Assembly (NCBI RefSeq): GCF_029277985.1
Contig: NZ_CP119546.1
Span: forward strand, 2,418,001-2,482,000
DNA: 64,000 nucleotides
Direction: 5' to 3'
Source: Providencia stuartii
Lineage (GTDB): Bacteria; Pseudomonadota; Gammaproteobacteria; Enterobacterales; Enterobacteriaceae
Shown: positions 16,713 to 25,647 of the stretch, piece after piece
How positions within the stretch are numbered: position 1 is the stretch's first letter
Layout: each line of letters opens with the position of its first letter
Made by a program: the position numbers and the translations under genes
The notes under the pieces: model-generated
What the model was told of the DNA's origin: nothing
Database searches by the model: none
Seen by the model: the letters and a program-made list of their open reading frames with translations, nothing else

Positions 16713-17801
16713 TTATTGTATTTTTTGAGCAACGCCGTCAGCCATCAAGCATACACTCAAAGCAAAGTAATATGAGCGATTCCAATGCATAATAGTGCGG
16801 AAATTTTCTGTCACTAAGTATGCGCGCCCCTGCGGATCATCAGGGATAACAACCCATGTTTTTACACTGGACGGTAATTGTGCGAATGCTGGTAATTTGA
16901 CGCCAAGTTGTTGCCACTGAGCAACGGTTTTACCCTGCTCTGCTTTAACCCCTTCGAGCTGTTTATCAAAATCAGCAGGTAATGTAATTTGGTAACCCCA
17001 CGGTAAAGCGGCTTGCCAGCCTTCTGTCGAAAGATAATTCGCGATGGAGGCAAAAACATCTGCCGTGTTATTCCAAATATCCATTTTTCCATCACCATCA
17101 CCGTCCGCCGCATAAGACAAATACGATGTTGGCATAAATTGGCTTTGCCCCATGGCTCCAGCCCAAGATCCTTTTAATTGCTGATCTTCTGGGATATAGC
17201 CTTTGTCCATAATTTCCAATGCAGCTAGCAATTGTTTGCTAAATAAAGCTTCACGACGCCCTTCAAATGAAAGTGTTGCTAATGCTGAAATAACATCTTC
17301 TTTACCTTGGGAACGACCGAATCCACTCTCTAGTCCCCACAAAGAAACAATATATTGAGGCGGAACACCATAACGTTTGCTAACCGCATTTAAGATTGCT
17401 TCGTTTTCCCAATATTTTTGAGCACCTGCGTTAATGCGCGAGGCGGGTAACACATTCTTTAAATAGCTTTCTAAAGTCACGGTGGCTCTTTTTTCAGGTT
17501 GCCCTTTATCGGCCTTAACCACACGCTCAATAAAATGGATATTAGCGAATCCCCGTTCAACTGTGCTCGGTTTAATTCCTTGCGCTATCGCGTGCTGTTT
17601 TAATAACTCAACATAAGCCGGAAATTGTGATGGCTCACGATTTTCAATTGGAAATGCTTTATCTAGCGCTTCAACTTCTTGCGCAATTGCGACATTTTGT
17701 TGAGTAGTCAATTGCTTCGGTGCAGCTGAAACCGGTGGCTTCGCTGAACAACTCACTAAAAATAAGCCGCTAATTAAAGTAAATAGTAAAGTTGGTTTCA
17801 T
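16713..17801 (-). CDS. MltB-type lytic murein transglycosylase lipoprotein
   Basis: Start ATG 17801 (after GGGAG) gives 362 aa with signal peptide and lipobox LVSC, Cys18. The SLT_2 catalytic domain follows: GLESGFG holds the likely catalytic Glu158. GAMGQSQFMPTSYLSYAADGDGDG lies farther on, where the acidic DGDGDGKMDIW loop corresponds to the calcium-binding EF-hand seen in E. coli Slt35/MltB. The enzyme cleaves the MurNAc-GlcNAc bond to 1,6-anhydroMurNAc in the periplasm. It is an insertion relative to E. coli, where ycgL adjoins ycgM directly, and is probably a paralogue of MltB rather than MltB itself. The gap to ycgM is about 20 bases. Confidence 0.85.
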   Translation of the reverse strand: MKPTLLFTLISGLFLVSCSAKPPVSAAPKQLTTQQNVAIAQEVEALDKAFPIENREPSQFPAYVELLKQHAIAQGIKPSTVERGFANIHFIERVVKADKGQPEKRATVTLESYLKNVLPASRINAGAQKYWENEAILNAVSKRYGVPPQYIVSLWGLESGFGRSQGKEDVISALATLSFEGRREALFSKQLLAALEIMDKGYIPEDQQLKGSWAGAMGQSQFMPTSYLSYAADGDGDGKMDIWNNTADVFASIANYLSTEGWQAALPWGYQITLPADFDKQLEGVKAEQGKTVAQWQQLGVKLPAFAQLPSSVKTWVVIPDDPQGRAYLVTENFRTIMHWNRSYYFALSVCLMADGVAQKIQ

Positions 17802-17847
17802 TTCATCACTCCCACCGGTCAATTATCATTTCAGGATTATCCTAATT

Positions 17848-18120
17848 TTATTCGCTACAAGACTCACGATATTCAGCGAGTAAATTTTCAACTGGTGGTG
17901 GAAATTGAAGATAATATCCGACTTCAATTAAATCTGCTTTGACCTTTTCAATATCAGCATTTGCCAATTTATCGCGGTTTGTAAGGGATAATGTCATCGC
18001 AAACTGTGGAACGCCGAATTGTTTCATCAGTTCTTCGGGGACTCGAGAAAAATCATCTTTCTTCTCAATATAAAGATATGTTTGATCACGGTTAGGACTA
18101 CGATATATTGCACAAATCAT
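17848..18120 (-). CDS. ycgL: YcgL family protein
   Basis: Small cytoplasmic protein of unknown function, conserved beside minC in enterobacteria. I choose ATG 18120 ([13 protein letters not shown]; 90 aa) because AAAGAG lies at good spacing; an in-frame ATG at 18147 would add nine residues without a good site. The family core [33 protein letters not shown] and GYYLQFPPP is well kept. It is divergent from minC across about 130 bases, so promoters in both directions must lie there. It leads the ycgL-transglycosylase-ycgM-ycgN group. Confidence 0.88.
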   Translation of the reverse strand: MICAIYRSPNRDQTYLYIEKKDDFSRVPEELMKQFGVPQFAMTLSLTNRDKLANADIEKVKADLIEVGYYLQFPPPVENLLAEYRESCSE

Positions 18121-18249
18121 TATATTTAACTCTTTTTCTTGGTTCATTGGCTTGCTTGAGGAATGCAGTAACTATAACATGCTATTGTTTTACAGAATAT
18201 CGTCTCCCGAAGTTTGTTTCGGATATTTTAATTTGCTGAGCCCGGATAG

Positions 18250-18969
18250 ATGTCACAGTCGCCAATAGAACTCAAAGGCAGTAGCTTTACTCTTTCAGTG
18301 CTTCACTTACGTAGTGAAGAAACTAAACTCATCAAAAAAGCGCTTCAAGATAAGGTAAGTCAAGCACCTGACTTCCTTAAAAACGCGCCTGTGGTTATTA
18401 ATATTGCCGATTTAACAGCGAATGCGGATTTATACAGTATCCATAAGGCTGTTATATCAGTTGGTTTAAGGGTTGTCGGAATAAGTGGATGCACCGACCC
18501 TTTATTACGGAAGAAAGTCAGTGATGCAGGTTTAGCGGTACTGAGTGAAGGCAAAAGCCAAAAAGCCGTTGACATTCAGCCTGAATCAACGCCGTCTAAC
18601 GTTGAAATTGCTTCGCCAGCGGACCCTGAGTTTAGTTATCGAAAAACTCGAATTATTAATAGCCCAGTTCGTTCAGGTCAACGAATTTATGCCCCAAATA
18701 GTGATCTTATTGTCACAAGTAATATCAGCGCAGGTGCAGAATTACTTGCAGATGGTAATATTCATATATATGGCATAATGAGAGGTCGAGCTCTTGCGGG
18801 CGCCTCTGGTGATACTGAAAGCCAAATTTTTTGTACACACCTGCAAGCCGAATTGGTGTCTATTGCGGGTGAATATTGGCTGAGTGATCAGATCCCTTCT
18901 GAATTTCTCGGCAAAGCAGCGAAACTTTGTCTCGTTGATAACAGATTAAATATTGAAAACTTAATTTAG
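18250..18969 (+). CDS. minC: Septum site-determining protein MinC
   Basis: 239 aa (E. coli 231). The N-terminal domain (about 1-110) blocks FtsZ assembly; the C-terminal beta-helix domain (from about 130) dimerises and binds MinD, and shows the repeating pattern [34 protein letters not shown]. The linker between them ([20 protein letters not shown]) is unconserved. It is first of minCDE, with minD beginning 23 bases after its stop. MinC with MinD inhibits division at the cell poles. Confidence 0.96.
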   Translation: MSQSPIELKGSSFTLSVLHLRSEETKLIKKALQDKVSQAPDFLKNAPVVINIADLTANADLYSIHKAVISVGLRVVGISGCTDPLLRKKVSDAGLAVLSEGKSQKAVDIQPESTPSNVEIASPADPEFSYRKTRIINSPVRSGQRIYAPNSDLIVTSNISAGAELLADGNIHIYGIMRGRALAGASGDTESQIFCTHLQAELVSIAGEYWLSDQIPSEFLGKAAKLCLVDNRLNIENLI

Positions 18970-18992
18970 ACCTTATTTACAAGGAATTATTC

Positions 18993-19808
18993 ATGGCACG
19001 CATAATTGTTGTTACATCTGGTAAAGGTGGCGTAGGTAAAACCACTTCAAGCGCGGCCATAGCTACAGGCCTAGCACAAAGAGGGAAAAAAACAGTTGTG
19101 ATCGATTTTGATATCGGTCTGCGTAACCTCGACCTTATCATGGGATGTGAACGCCGAGTAGTGTATGACTTCGTTAACGTCATTCAAGGTGATGCCACGT
19201 TAAATCAGGCACTCATTAAAGATAAACGTACAGAGAATCTCTATATTCTACCTGCATCACAAACTCGTGATAAAGATGCCCTTACTCGAGAAGGCGTTGA
19301 AAAGATACTCGACGAATTAGGTAATGAATTAGCATTCGACTTTATTGTCTGTGATTCACCAGCAGGTATCGAAAGTGGTGCATTGATGGCACTTTACTTT
19401 GCAGATGAAGCGATTATCACTACCAACCCAGAAGTCTCTTCAGTACGCGATTCTGACCGCATCCTAGGTATTCTTGCCTCTAAATCACGCCGCGCCGAAA
19501 AAGGTTTAGACCCTATCAAAGAGCACTTATTATTAACCCGTTATAATCCAGGAAGAGTGACTCGTGGCGATATGTTGAGTATGGAAGATGTCTTAGAAAT
19601 ACTCTGCATTCCATTAATTGGTGTGATCCCTGAAGATCAATCCGTATTACGTTCATCAAACCAAGGTGAACCTGTGATTTTAGACACAGAATCTGATGCT
19701 GGTCAGGCATACAGCGACTGTGTTGATCGTATTTTAGGTGAAGAGCGCCCTATCCGATTCATTGAAGAAGAGAAAAAAGGTTTCTTGAAACGCCTATTTG
19801 GGGGGTAA
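18993..19808 (+). CDS. minD: Septum site-determining ATPase MinD
   Basis: 271 aa, one more than E. coli MinD. The deviant Walker A motif GKGGVGKTTSSAA is at residues 10-22, with the signature lysine at the first K. The switch regions DFDIGLRNLDL and CDSPAGIESGALM follow. The C-terminal amphipathic membrane-targeting helix is plain (EEKKGFLKRLFGG). ATP-bound MinD dimers sit on the membrane, recruit MinC, and are released by MinE. The ATG follows AAGGA. It is co-transcribed with minC and minE (three-base gap). Confidence 0.98.
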   Translation: MARIIVVTSGKGGVGKTTSSAAIATGLAQRGKKTVVIDFDIGLRNLDLIMGCERRVVYDFVNVIQGDATLNQALIKDKRTENLYILPASQTRDKDALTREGVEKILDELGNELAFDFIVCDSPAGIESGALMALYFADEAIITTNPEVSSVRDSDRILGILASKSRRAEKGLDPIKEHLLLTRYNPGRVTRGDMLSMEDVLEILCIPLIGVIPEDQSVLRSSNQGEPVILDTESDAGQAYSDCVDRILGEERPIRFIEEEKKGFLKRLFGG

Positions 19809-19811
19809 ATA

Positions 19812-20090
19812 ATGGCTTTATTGGATTTCTTTCTGTCGCGGAAAAAACCGACAGCAAATATCGCAAAAGAGCGATTGCAAATCATCGTAGCAGAACGTCG
19901 CCGCGGTGATAGTGAACCTCCTTATCTTGCTGATATGAAAAGAGATATTTTACAGGTTATTTGTAAGTATGTTCAAGTTGACCCTGAGATGCTTTCTGTA
20001 CAATTCGAACAAAAAGACGACGATATCTCAGTACTTGAATTGAACGTGACATTACCTGAAGGTGATGAGCTAAAAACAACTGAGAAATAA
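19812..20090 (+). CDS. minE: Cell division topological specificity factor MinE
   Basis: 92 aa (E. coli 88). The N-terminal membrane-binding start [30 protein letters not shown] contains the anti-MinCD segment. The C-terminal dimerisation domain follows, with the typical [18 protein letters not shown] and LELNVTLPE. It stimulates MinD ATPase and drives pole-to-pole oscillation that confines MinC to the poles. It starts three bases after the minD stop, so translation is probably coupled. A terminator-like hairpin lies about 30 bases downstream. Confidence 0.97.
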   Translation: MALLDFFLSRKKPTANIAKERLQIIVAERRRGDSEPPYLADMKRDILQVICKYVQVDPEMLSVQFEQKDDDISVLELNVTLPEGDELKTTEK

Positions 20091-20700
20091 TCATAGCAAA
20101 TAGCCGTTGTTTTTAAGTGATAAATAGCGGCTCGCTTTATCAGTTTTTCAGTCAATTGAATTGGCTTAATCATTAGTAAGCTAAATAGCCATAATATTTT
20201 TTATGGCTTGGGTTTTCTATCGCTAAAATAATGTTTTCGATTCTTTTAGATAAGCTCTCTGCTTGCAATATAACCAAATGTTAAACACCGCATCTTGTAG
20301 ATTACCCTATTAGCATAACGCACTATCTATTCACGCTAATTTTAATCCTCTTCACCAAAATAAAGACTCATCGGCAATAAAACTTGTATACAAGATCGAC
20401 AAAATAATGGGTCAGTTATCTTTTCAGGAATAGAGGCGATTAACAATAACTTTAAAATGATAAACTTCATTCCACATCTTGCCTGCTATTTTGGCTAAAT
20501 ATTGTTCTTTGATTGTTTTTGAAAATACAGAAACAACCTTTCACAAAGAGTGAATAAAATGCTTTTAATATGCCTAAGGATTATATGGGCAGTTTTACCC
20601 AAGGTCTCATTAACGCTATGTTATTCTTTGTTGAGAGAGCCTTAAATCCAGCAAGCTCGATTTAAGGCTACAATTTGGTCGAATAACGCGGGGATACAAA
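20091..20700. other. Intergenic region between minE and rnd, with a minE terminator candidate
   Basis: No gene was seen in 610 bases. TGATAAA-TA-GCG pairs with CGC-TTTATCA (20118-20142) and GTTTTT follows, a plausible terminator for minCDE. AGCCATA / TATGGCT (20187-20208) and a perfect 10-bp stem GCCTTAAATC / GATTTAAGGC (20639-20668, just past the rnd stop) are further hairpins. Confidence 0.5.
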
Positions 20701-21825
20701 CTAGTGTGTTTGATTAAGCAGTTTTGTAATGGGTTCCGCTAGCAAGCGACCTCGCCAGCCATCTAATAATTCAGGCTGCTTAGACAAGGATTTAATCCCC
20801 CAATGTACCGATAACAACTGATTAATTTGTCGACGAGATGCCAGTAATTCAGCATTAAATTTTTCATGTTCAGCGATTTCTTTTACTACCGCCTTAATTT
20901 CTTTAAATAAACTTTTATACTGGGATTGTTCGTTCAAGTTTGCAACCATTGGCGGATAGTCGCTTTCATTCATTTGTTTGGCTTTTTCCACAATACTGAG
21001 CAATCGTCTTCCGTGACATCGGATTTCTTGCCCCGTGAGTCCCAAAGCATCAAGTTCACCTAACGAACTAGGCAAGTAACGAGCCACCTTCCATAAATGT
21101 TCTTCTTTAACAACAAAATTAATGGCCATATCACGTGCTTTAGCCTGATTTAAACGCCATTCAGCCAGCATTTGCAAACAAGCAAGCTGTTCATCTTTAA
21201 GCTGACACACATTCGTGATGTTTCGATAGGCTAGCGCCGGATCCGTGATTTTCTGTCTCCGCTCAACGGTTCTTTGACACTCTTCTAAGGCATCAGCAAG
21301 ATAGCCCGCTTCTTCCACTTTTTGCATGAGAATTTTCGCTAATGGCAACAGATATAAAACATCTGCTGTCGCATATAGGCATTGTTTTTCACTGAGTGGA
21401 CGCGCTAACCAATCGGTTCGAGATTCACTTTTATCCAGCGTTACCCCTAGATATTCTGCAACTAAAGAGGCAAAGCCACACGAAATTGGGTAACCTAAAA
21501 ATGCGGCGATCACTTGGGTATCAACCATCGGCTCAGGGACACATTGAAAGTCATGCAAAAATACTTCAAGGTCTTCACTACCTGCATGCAAAAATTTAGT
21601 GACAGTCTGATTAGTCAGCAACGCTTTAAACGGTGAAAAGTCGCTGATTGATAAAGGGTCGATCAATGAAACTTGTTTTCCATCATAAAGCTGTAGCAAA
21701 CCTAATTGTGGATAATAAGTTCGAGTACGGACAAATTCGGTATCCAATGCAAGCCAATCAGCTTCACTTGCCTGCTGACATACTTGTGCAAGCTCACTGT
21801 CCGTTGTTACTAAACGATAATTCAA
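20701..21825 (-). CDS. rnd: Ribonuclease D
   Basis: 374 aa (E. coli 375). The DEDD 3'-5' exonuclease domain occupies about residues 1-190: exo I is WLALDTEFVRTRTY (Asp28, Glu30), exo II is HAGSEDLEVF and exo III is LYATADVLYLLPL with the Tyr of the DEDDy class. An HRDC domain (about 205-290) and a second helical domain follow. It trims 3' ends of tRNA and other small stable RNA in the cytoplasm. It lies downstream of fadD on the same strand, with a perfect hairpin between them, as in E. coli. The ATG start is the one given; no frameshift. Confidence 0.96.
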   Translation of the reverse strand: MNYRLVTTDSELAQVCQQASEADWLALDTEFVRTRTYYPQLGLLQLYDGKQVSLIDPLSISDFSPFKALLTNQTVTKFLHAGSEDLEVFLHDFQCVPEPMVDTQVIAAFLGYPISCGFASLVAEYLGVTLDKSESRTDWLARPLSEKQCLYATADVLYLLPLAKILMQKVEEAGYLADALEECQRTVERRQKITDPALAYRNITNVCQLKDEQLACLQMLAEWRLNQAKARDMAINFVVKEEHLWKVARYLPSSLGELDALGLTGQEIRCHGRRLLSIVEKAKQMNESDYPPMVANLNEQSQYKSLFKEIKAVVKEIAEHEKFNAELLASRRQINQLLSVHWGIKSLSKQPELLDGWRGRLLAEPITKLLNQTH

Positions 21826-21855
21826 AACAAATTTCTCTTTTTATATACTCATCAC

Positions 21856-21883
21856 AGTAACGCCGGTAAAAACCGGCGTTACT
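21856..21883. terminator. Strong GC-rich hairpin between fadD and rnd
   Basis: AGTAACGCCGGT pairs perfectly with ACCGGCGTTACT around an AAAA loop (minus strand TTTT). No T-tract follows in either direction, so it may be a 3'-end stabiliser or processing site of fadD mRNA rather than an intrinsic terminator. Confidence 0.5.
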
Positions 21884-21911
21884 CATAGGGATGCAAACCG
21901 ATAAGCTAACA

Positions 21912-23600
21912 TTATGCTGTTGAGCTTTCTTTTTGCTGTTTTTCTTCATCACGTAATTCTCTACGCAATATTTTTCCAACATTTGACTTTGGCAACTCTG
22001 TTCTAAATTCAAACAGCTTGGGGACTTTATACGCGGTGAGTGAACGGCGACAAAATGTTTTTAAGTCATCAGATGTTAATTTCGGATTACTGCTCACCAC
22101 AAATACTTTAACGGCTTCCCCTGTGCTGGTACTTGGTACGCCAATTGCCGCACATTCAACCACATCAGGGTGAGATGAAATCACATCTTCAACTTCATTT
22201 GGATAAACATTAAAGCCAGAGACAATAATCATGTCTTTTTTACGATCAACGATACGTATATAGCCTTCACTATCAATTTCAGCGATATCGCCCGTCGCTA
22301 ACCAGCCATCACGCAAAATTTCAGCGGTTGAGTCAGGTCGGTTCCAATAGCCCTTCATGACCTGAGGGCCTTTGACCCACATTTCACCCGGCTCTCCCGC
22401 AGCAACCTCATTGCCGTCGTCATCAACCAGTTTAATTTCTGTTGATGGAACAGGTAACCCGATACTACCACTATAAGCGGTCAGATTATACGGATTTCCG
22501 GTCACAAGTGGTGAACATTCTGTTAAGCCATAACCTTCTAATAAGTGCTTACCGGTGAGTTTTTGCCATTTCTCGGCAACGGCTTTCTGGACAGGCATTC
22601 CGCCACCGACCGACAACCTTAACTTGGAAAAATCAAGTTTCTGGAATTCGGCATTATGCAACCACGCATTAAATAAGGTATTAACCCCGGTAATTGAAGT
22701 GATGGGATAACGAGCTAACTCTTTGACGGTACCAGGTACATCGCGAGGGTTGGTTATTAATAGGTTTACCCCACCAACATTGATAAAAAGGAGGCAGTTC
22801 ACCATAAGAGCAAAAACATGATAAAGCGGCAGTGCTGTCACCACAAACTCTGAGCCAATTTTTAAGACTGGGCCATAAGCGGCTCTCGCTTGCTCAATAT
22901 TCGCTAACATGTTGCGGTGTGTCAACATTGCACCTTTCGCAACCCCTGTTGTGCCTCCTGTGTATTGCAAAAATGCTAGGTCATCGCCCGTAATATTCGG
23001 TTTAATGTACTGCATACGATAGCCATAATGCATCGCACGCCTAAACGAAATGGCATCCGGTAGATGATATTTCGGAACGAGCTTTTTGACATACTTCACC
23101 ACAAAATCAACTAACGTCGCTTTAGGGCGTGAGAGCTGATCCCCCATGCGGGTCAAAATCACATGCTTAACTTTGGTATTAAAAACAATTTTCTCAAGGG
23201 TATGCGCAAAGTTTGACACAATCACAATAGCGCTTGCACCACTGTCGTTTAACTGATGCTCTAACTCTCTTGGTGTATAAAGTGGGTTAACATTAATAAC
23301 AACCATGCCCGCACGTAAGATACCAAATAGCGCTATTGGGTATTGCAATAGATTGGGCATCATTAATGCCACACGGTCGCCTTTTTTAAGCCCTAAGCCA
23401 TTCTGTAGGTATGCCGCAAAAGCACGGCTTCTCTCTTCCAACTTGCGGTAAGTCATCACTGCGCCCATATTAATAAACGCAGGTTGATCCGCATATTGCG
23501 AAACCGAATTTTCAAGTAACTCCGCTAAAGAAGCAAAGCGATCAGGATCGATCTCTTCCGGAACATCGCTTGGGTAATTTTTCAGCCAGATTTTTTCCAA
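21912..23600 (-). CDS. fadD: Long-chain fatty acid-CoA ligase
   Basis: I start at a TTG at 23600 (read as Met; [16 protein letters not shown]), preceded by AGGAG seven bases away; the only ATG in frame (23642) adds 14 residues unlike any FadD. E. coli fadD also starts with TTG. This gives 562 aa (E. coli 561). The AMP-binding signature [14 protein letters not shown], the downstream [10 protein letters not shown] and the FadD motif [28 protein letters not shown] are complete. Located at the inner membrane face, it activates imported fatty acids to acyl-CoA, which also relieves FadR repression. A FadR operator lies 60 bases upstream of the start. Confidence 0.96.
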   Translation of the reverse strand: MEKIWLKNYPSDVPEEIDPDRFASLAELLENSVSQYADQPAFINMGAVMTYRKLEERSRAFAAYLQNGLGLKKGDRVALMMPNLLQYPIALFGILRAGMVVINVNPLYTPRELEHQLNDSGASAIVIVSNFAHTLEKIVFNTKVKHVILTRMGDQLSRPKATLVDFVVKYVKKLVPKYHLPDAISFRRAMHYGYRMQYIKPNITGDDLAFLQYTGGTTGVAKGAMLTHRNMLANIEQARAAYGPVLKIGSEFVVTALPLYHVFALMVNCLLFINVGGVNLLITNPRDVPGTVKELARYPITSITGVNTLFNAWLHNAEFQKLDFSKLRLSVGGGMPVQKAVAEKWQKLTGKHLLEGYGLTECSPLVTGNPYNLTAYSGSIGLPVPSTEIKLVDDDGNEVAAGEPGEMWVKGPQVMKGYWNRPDSTAEILRDGWLATGDIAEIDSEGYIRIVDRKKDMIIVSGFNVYPNEVEDVISSHPDVVECAAIGVPSTSTGEAVKVFVVSSNPKLTSDDLKTFCRRSLTAYKVPKLFEFRTELPKSNVGKILRRELRDEEKQQKESSTA

Positions 23601-23659
23601 AGTATGACTCCTGAATTTTAGTATAGTAATATGACTCAACACCCTTTTAACAAATTATT

Positions 23660-23676
23660 AACTCAGCGTACCAGTT
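23660..23676 (-). promoter_or_regulatory. FadR operator upstream of fadD
   Basis: On the minus strand the site reads AACTGGTACGCTGAGTT. It keeps the CTGGT half and GAGTT end of the fadD operator of E. coli as I recall it (AGCTGGTATGATGAGTT) and sits at the expected distance. FadR bound here would repress fadD until long-chain acyl-CoA appears. Confidence 0.7.
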
Positions 23677-23735
23677 TGAAAAATACCCTGTGCCAAGGTT
23701 GAGAGCTCTATCACTAAATAAATTTCATTCCTTCG

Positions 23736-23767
23736 AAACAAAAATAGGCGGGACAGTCCGCCTATTT
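23736..23767 (-). terminator. Terminator downstream of the Slp lipoprotein gene
   Basis: On the minus strand AAATAGGCGG pairs with CCGCCTATTT and runs into TTTTTGTTT. It lies between the slp-like gene and the fadD promoter area and would stop read-through into fadD. Confidence 0.8.
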
Positions 23768-23905
23768 CATTTTAGTGTGTTTTACCAGAACGATATCCGG
23801 TATAGATATCGTAATAATACACTCTTCTGAACAATTTTTGGAGAAATTAACACATTACCCGTGCATACGCCTAAAAATAAGTCAGTCGAACTCACAAATC
23901 AAATA

Positions 23906-23931
23906 AAGAGGAGGCCAAATTGCCTCCTCTT
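23906..23931 (-). terminator. Hairpin directly after the Slp lipoprotein gene
   Basis: AAGAGGAGGC pairs perfectly with GCCTCCTCTT around CAAATT. On the minus strand a short TATTT follows. It is about 20 bases beyond the stop codon, upstream (in transcription order) of the stronger terminator at 23736-23767. Confidence 0.55.
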
Positions 23932-23951
23932 ACAAATTGTCCAATTTAATC

Positions 23952-24554
23952 TTATTCCGTTAAATACGTTTGTACTGGCGCGACCCCGCCAGGGTAGCCG
24001 TAACCATATCCATAACCCCAAGGGTGATTATAGTAATAAGGATTACCATAATAGCCATAACCCCATGGGCCAGCCGGAGGTAAAATAACACTTTGTGTTA
24101 AATTCCAACGTTGATATCCCGTTGCATCTAAAGTGACATATTTATACGGTATATCACCTATCTTGCCTGGCTGTTCTCCTGTAATTTTACCGACAACCGT
24201 TATATAACGACCATTGTAGTCAGCTGGATCAAGGAAGCCATTCACGAAAGCATAAATACGACCTACAGAAGGAACACCTAATTCAGGAGCTGCATCATAT
24301 TTATTTAACGGAATAACAGCGATTTCTAAACGTGTTTTATTAGGTTGATTAAATACAGAGATGACTTTTCCGCCAAAACGGCCTTCTTGCCCAATATACA
24401 TTTCAGGCGCATTTTGTACTGATGATAAGTTAACCGCTGGATTTGGTGACGAACCTTGAATTGAGGAAGGAATCGACACACAACCTGTTAGCGCTAATAC
24501 GCCGACAAATAAGACAACGTTAAGTGTAGTGCGACAGTTAATTTTTATTCCCAT
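23952..24554 (-). CDS. yeaY: Slp-family outer-membrane lipoprotein (YeaY-like)
   Basis: 200 aa with a signal peptide and lipobox LALTGC. The Slp domain is clear: MYIGQEGRFGGKVISV, NKTRLEIAVIPL, VGRIYAFVNGFLDPADYNGR and the ending LTQSVILPP. The last 40 residues are an aromatic Gly-Tyr-Pro-rich tail (PWGYGYYGNPYYYN and onwards) as in E. coli YeaY, ending VQTYLTE. E. coli YeaY is SigmaE/RpoS-linked and of unknown function; Slp is a starvation lipoprotein. Location between fadD and tsaB favours YeaY over Slp. The ATG at 24554 follows a consensus GGAGGTG. Two hairpins close the unit. Confidence 0.9.
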   Translation of the reverse strand: MGIKINCRTTLNVVLFVGVLALTGCVSIPSSIQGSSPNPAVNLSSVQNAPEMYIGQEGRFGGKVISVFNQPNKTRLEIAVIPLNKYDAAPELGVPSVGRIYAFVNGFLDPADYNGRYITVVGKITGEQPGKIGDIPYKYVTLDATGYQRWNLTQSVILPPAGPWGYGYYGNPYYYNHPWGYGYGYGYPGGVAPVQTYLTE

Positions 24555-24828
24555 ATACCACCTCCATTTAAGTGAATTATAAATTCAGACGGCAAGGATT
24601 AATATGAATATCATCGTATATCACACGATATGTTCAATGGGCTGAGTGAGAAATGTACTATCAAGTCAATTATAGACGTATTGCAGAACCTTTAGTCAAT
24701 TTCTATTTGTTTATTTTAATCATTTAATTAAAAAATCATTCCAATTTAGATTATTTAAATTGAAATGATTCATAATTTTAATACGCTAAATAACCCTAAA
24801 ATAAATACAACAACTGAAAATTAACGCA

Positions 24829-25524
24829 TTAACGACCAGGCAGTTTTTTCCACGTCACTTCATTGCGTAAGTAAGTGGGTTCCACGTTTTCCACTGACTC
24901 CACCTTACCTGCTCGCCATAAACGCTCAGCGATAGGCAACATATCTTGTGCTGTTGGCAATTCAACAGTGCTATCATTCAAGACAATATCGTTATCTTGT
25001 AATTGTGGATAGGCTTGCCAACCTGTCCCTGCGTGGCTCCATTCCCCAGTAAGTTGGCTAATTTTATCACGGAAAAGATCTGGACTCATGACCGCTTCAC
25101 TGTCCTCGCCAAGCCATATTCCCTCTGCATTACGTTGATATTGAGCACAATACACTTCTGTCATTCGAGCATCGATTGCGACCAATACCCGAGCATGACC
25201 TCCAACGCGATATGCTCCTTCAGCCAATGTCATTAGCGATGAAATGCCGATCATTGGCAAATTAGCGCCTAACGCCAGCCCCTGAGCTATCCCCACACCA
25301 ATTCGAACGCCCGTAAAACTACCCGGTCCCCGCCCGAATGCTAATGCATCCAGTTGACTTAACGAAAGCCCCGCTTGTGATAAAACGTCTTCCACCATGG
25401 GCAACACTTTCTGAGTGTGCTCTCGTGGTGAAACTGCAAAGCGAGAAATAATTTCTCCATCGCATAATAATGCGACTGAACATGCTTCTGTTGCTGTATC
25501 AACAGCAAGAATACGGCTCGACAT
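24829..25524 (-). CDS. tsaB: tRNA threonylcarbamoyladenosine (t6A) protein TsaB
   Basis: 231 aa, the same length as in E. coli. The ASKHA-fold N-terminus [16 protein letters not shown] and the conserved [37 protein letters not shown] and [12 protein letters not shown] are all present. TsaB has no active site of its own; it forms the TsaB-TsaD-TsaE complex that transfers threonylcarbamoyl to A37 of ANN-decoding tRNA. It is essential in E. coli. The ATG follows GGAG. It lies downstream of yoaA on the same strand as in E. coli, with about 120 bases between. Confidence 0.96.
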   Translation of the reverse strand: MSSRILAVDTATEACSVALLCDGEIISRFAVSPREHTQKVLPMVEDVLSQAGLSLSQLDALAFGRGPGSFTGVRIGVGIAQGLALGANLPMIGISSLMTLAEGAYRVGGHARVLVAIDARMTEVYCAQYQRNAEGIWLGEDSEAVMSPDLFRDKISQLTGEWSHAGTGWQAYPQLQDNDIVLNDSTVELPTAQDMLPIAERLWRAGKVESVENVEPTYLRNEVTWKKLPGR

Positions 25525-25647
25525 GCCACAACTCCGGCAAATGAATTAGGTTTGATGCCACTGCCTGTCAACAGTGACCTGAAAATGCGATTTATAGTAG
25601 CATAAACTCAAGAGGAAAGAGTACAAAAAAGCCCTTATGGCCTTGGT

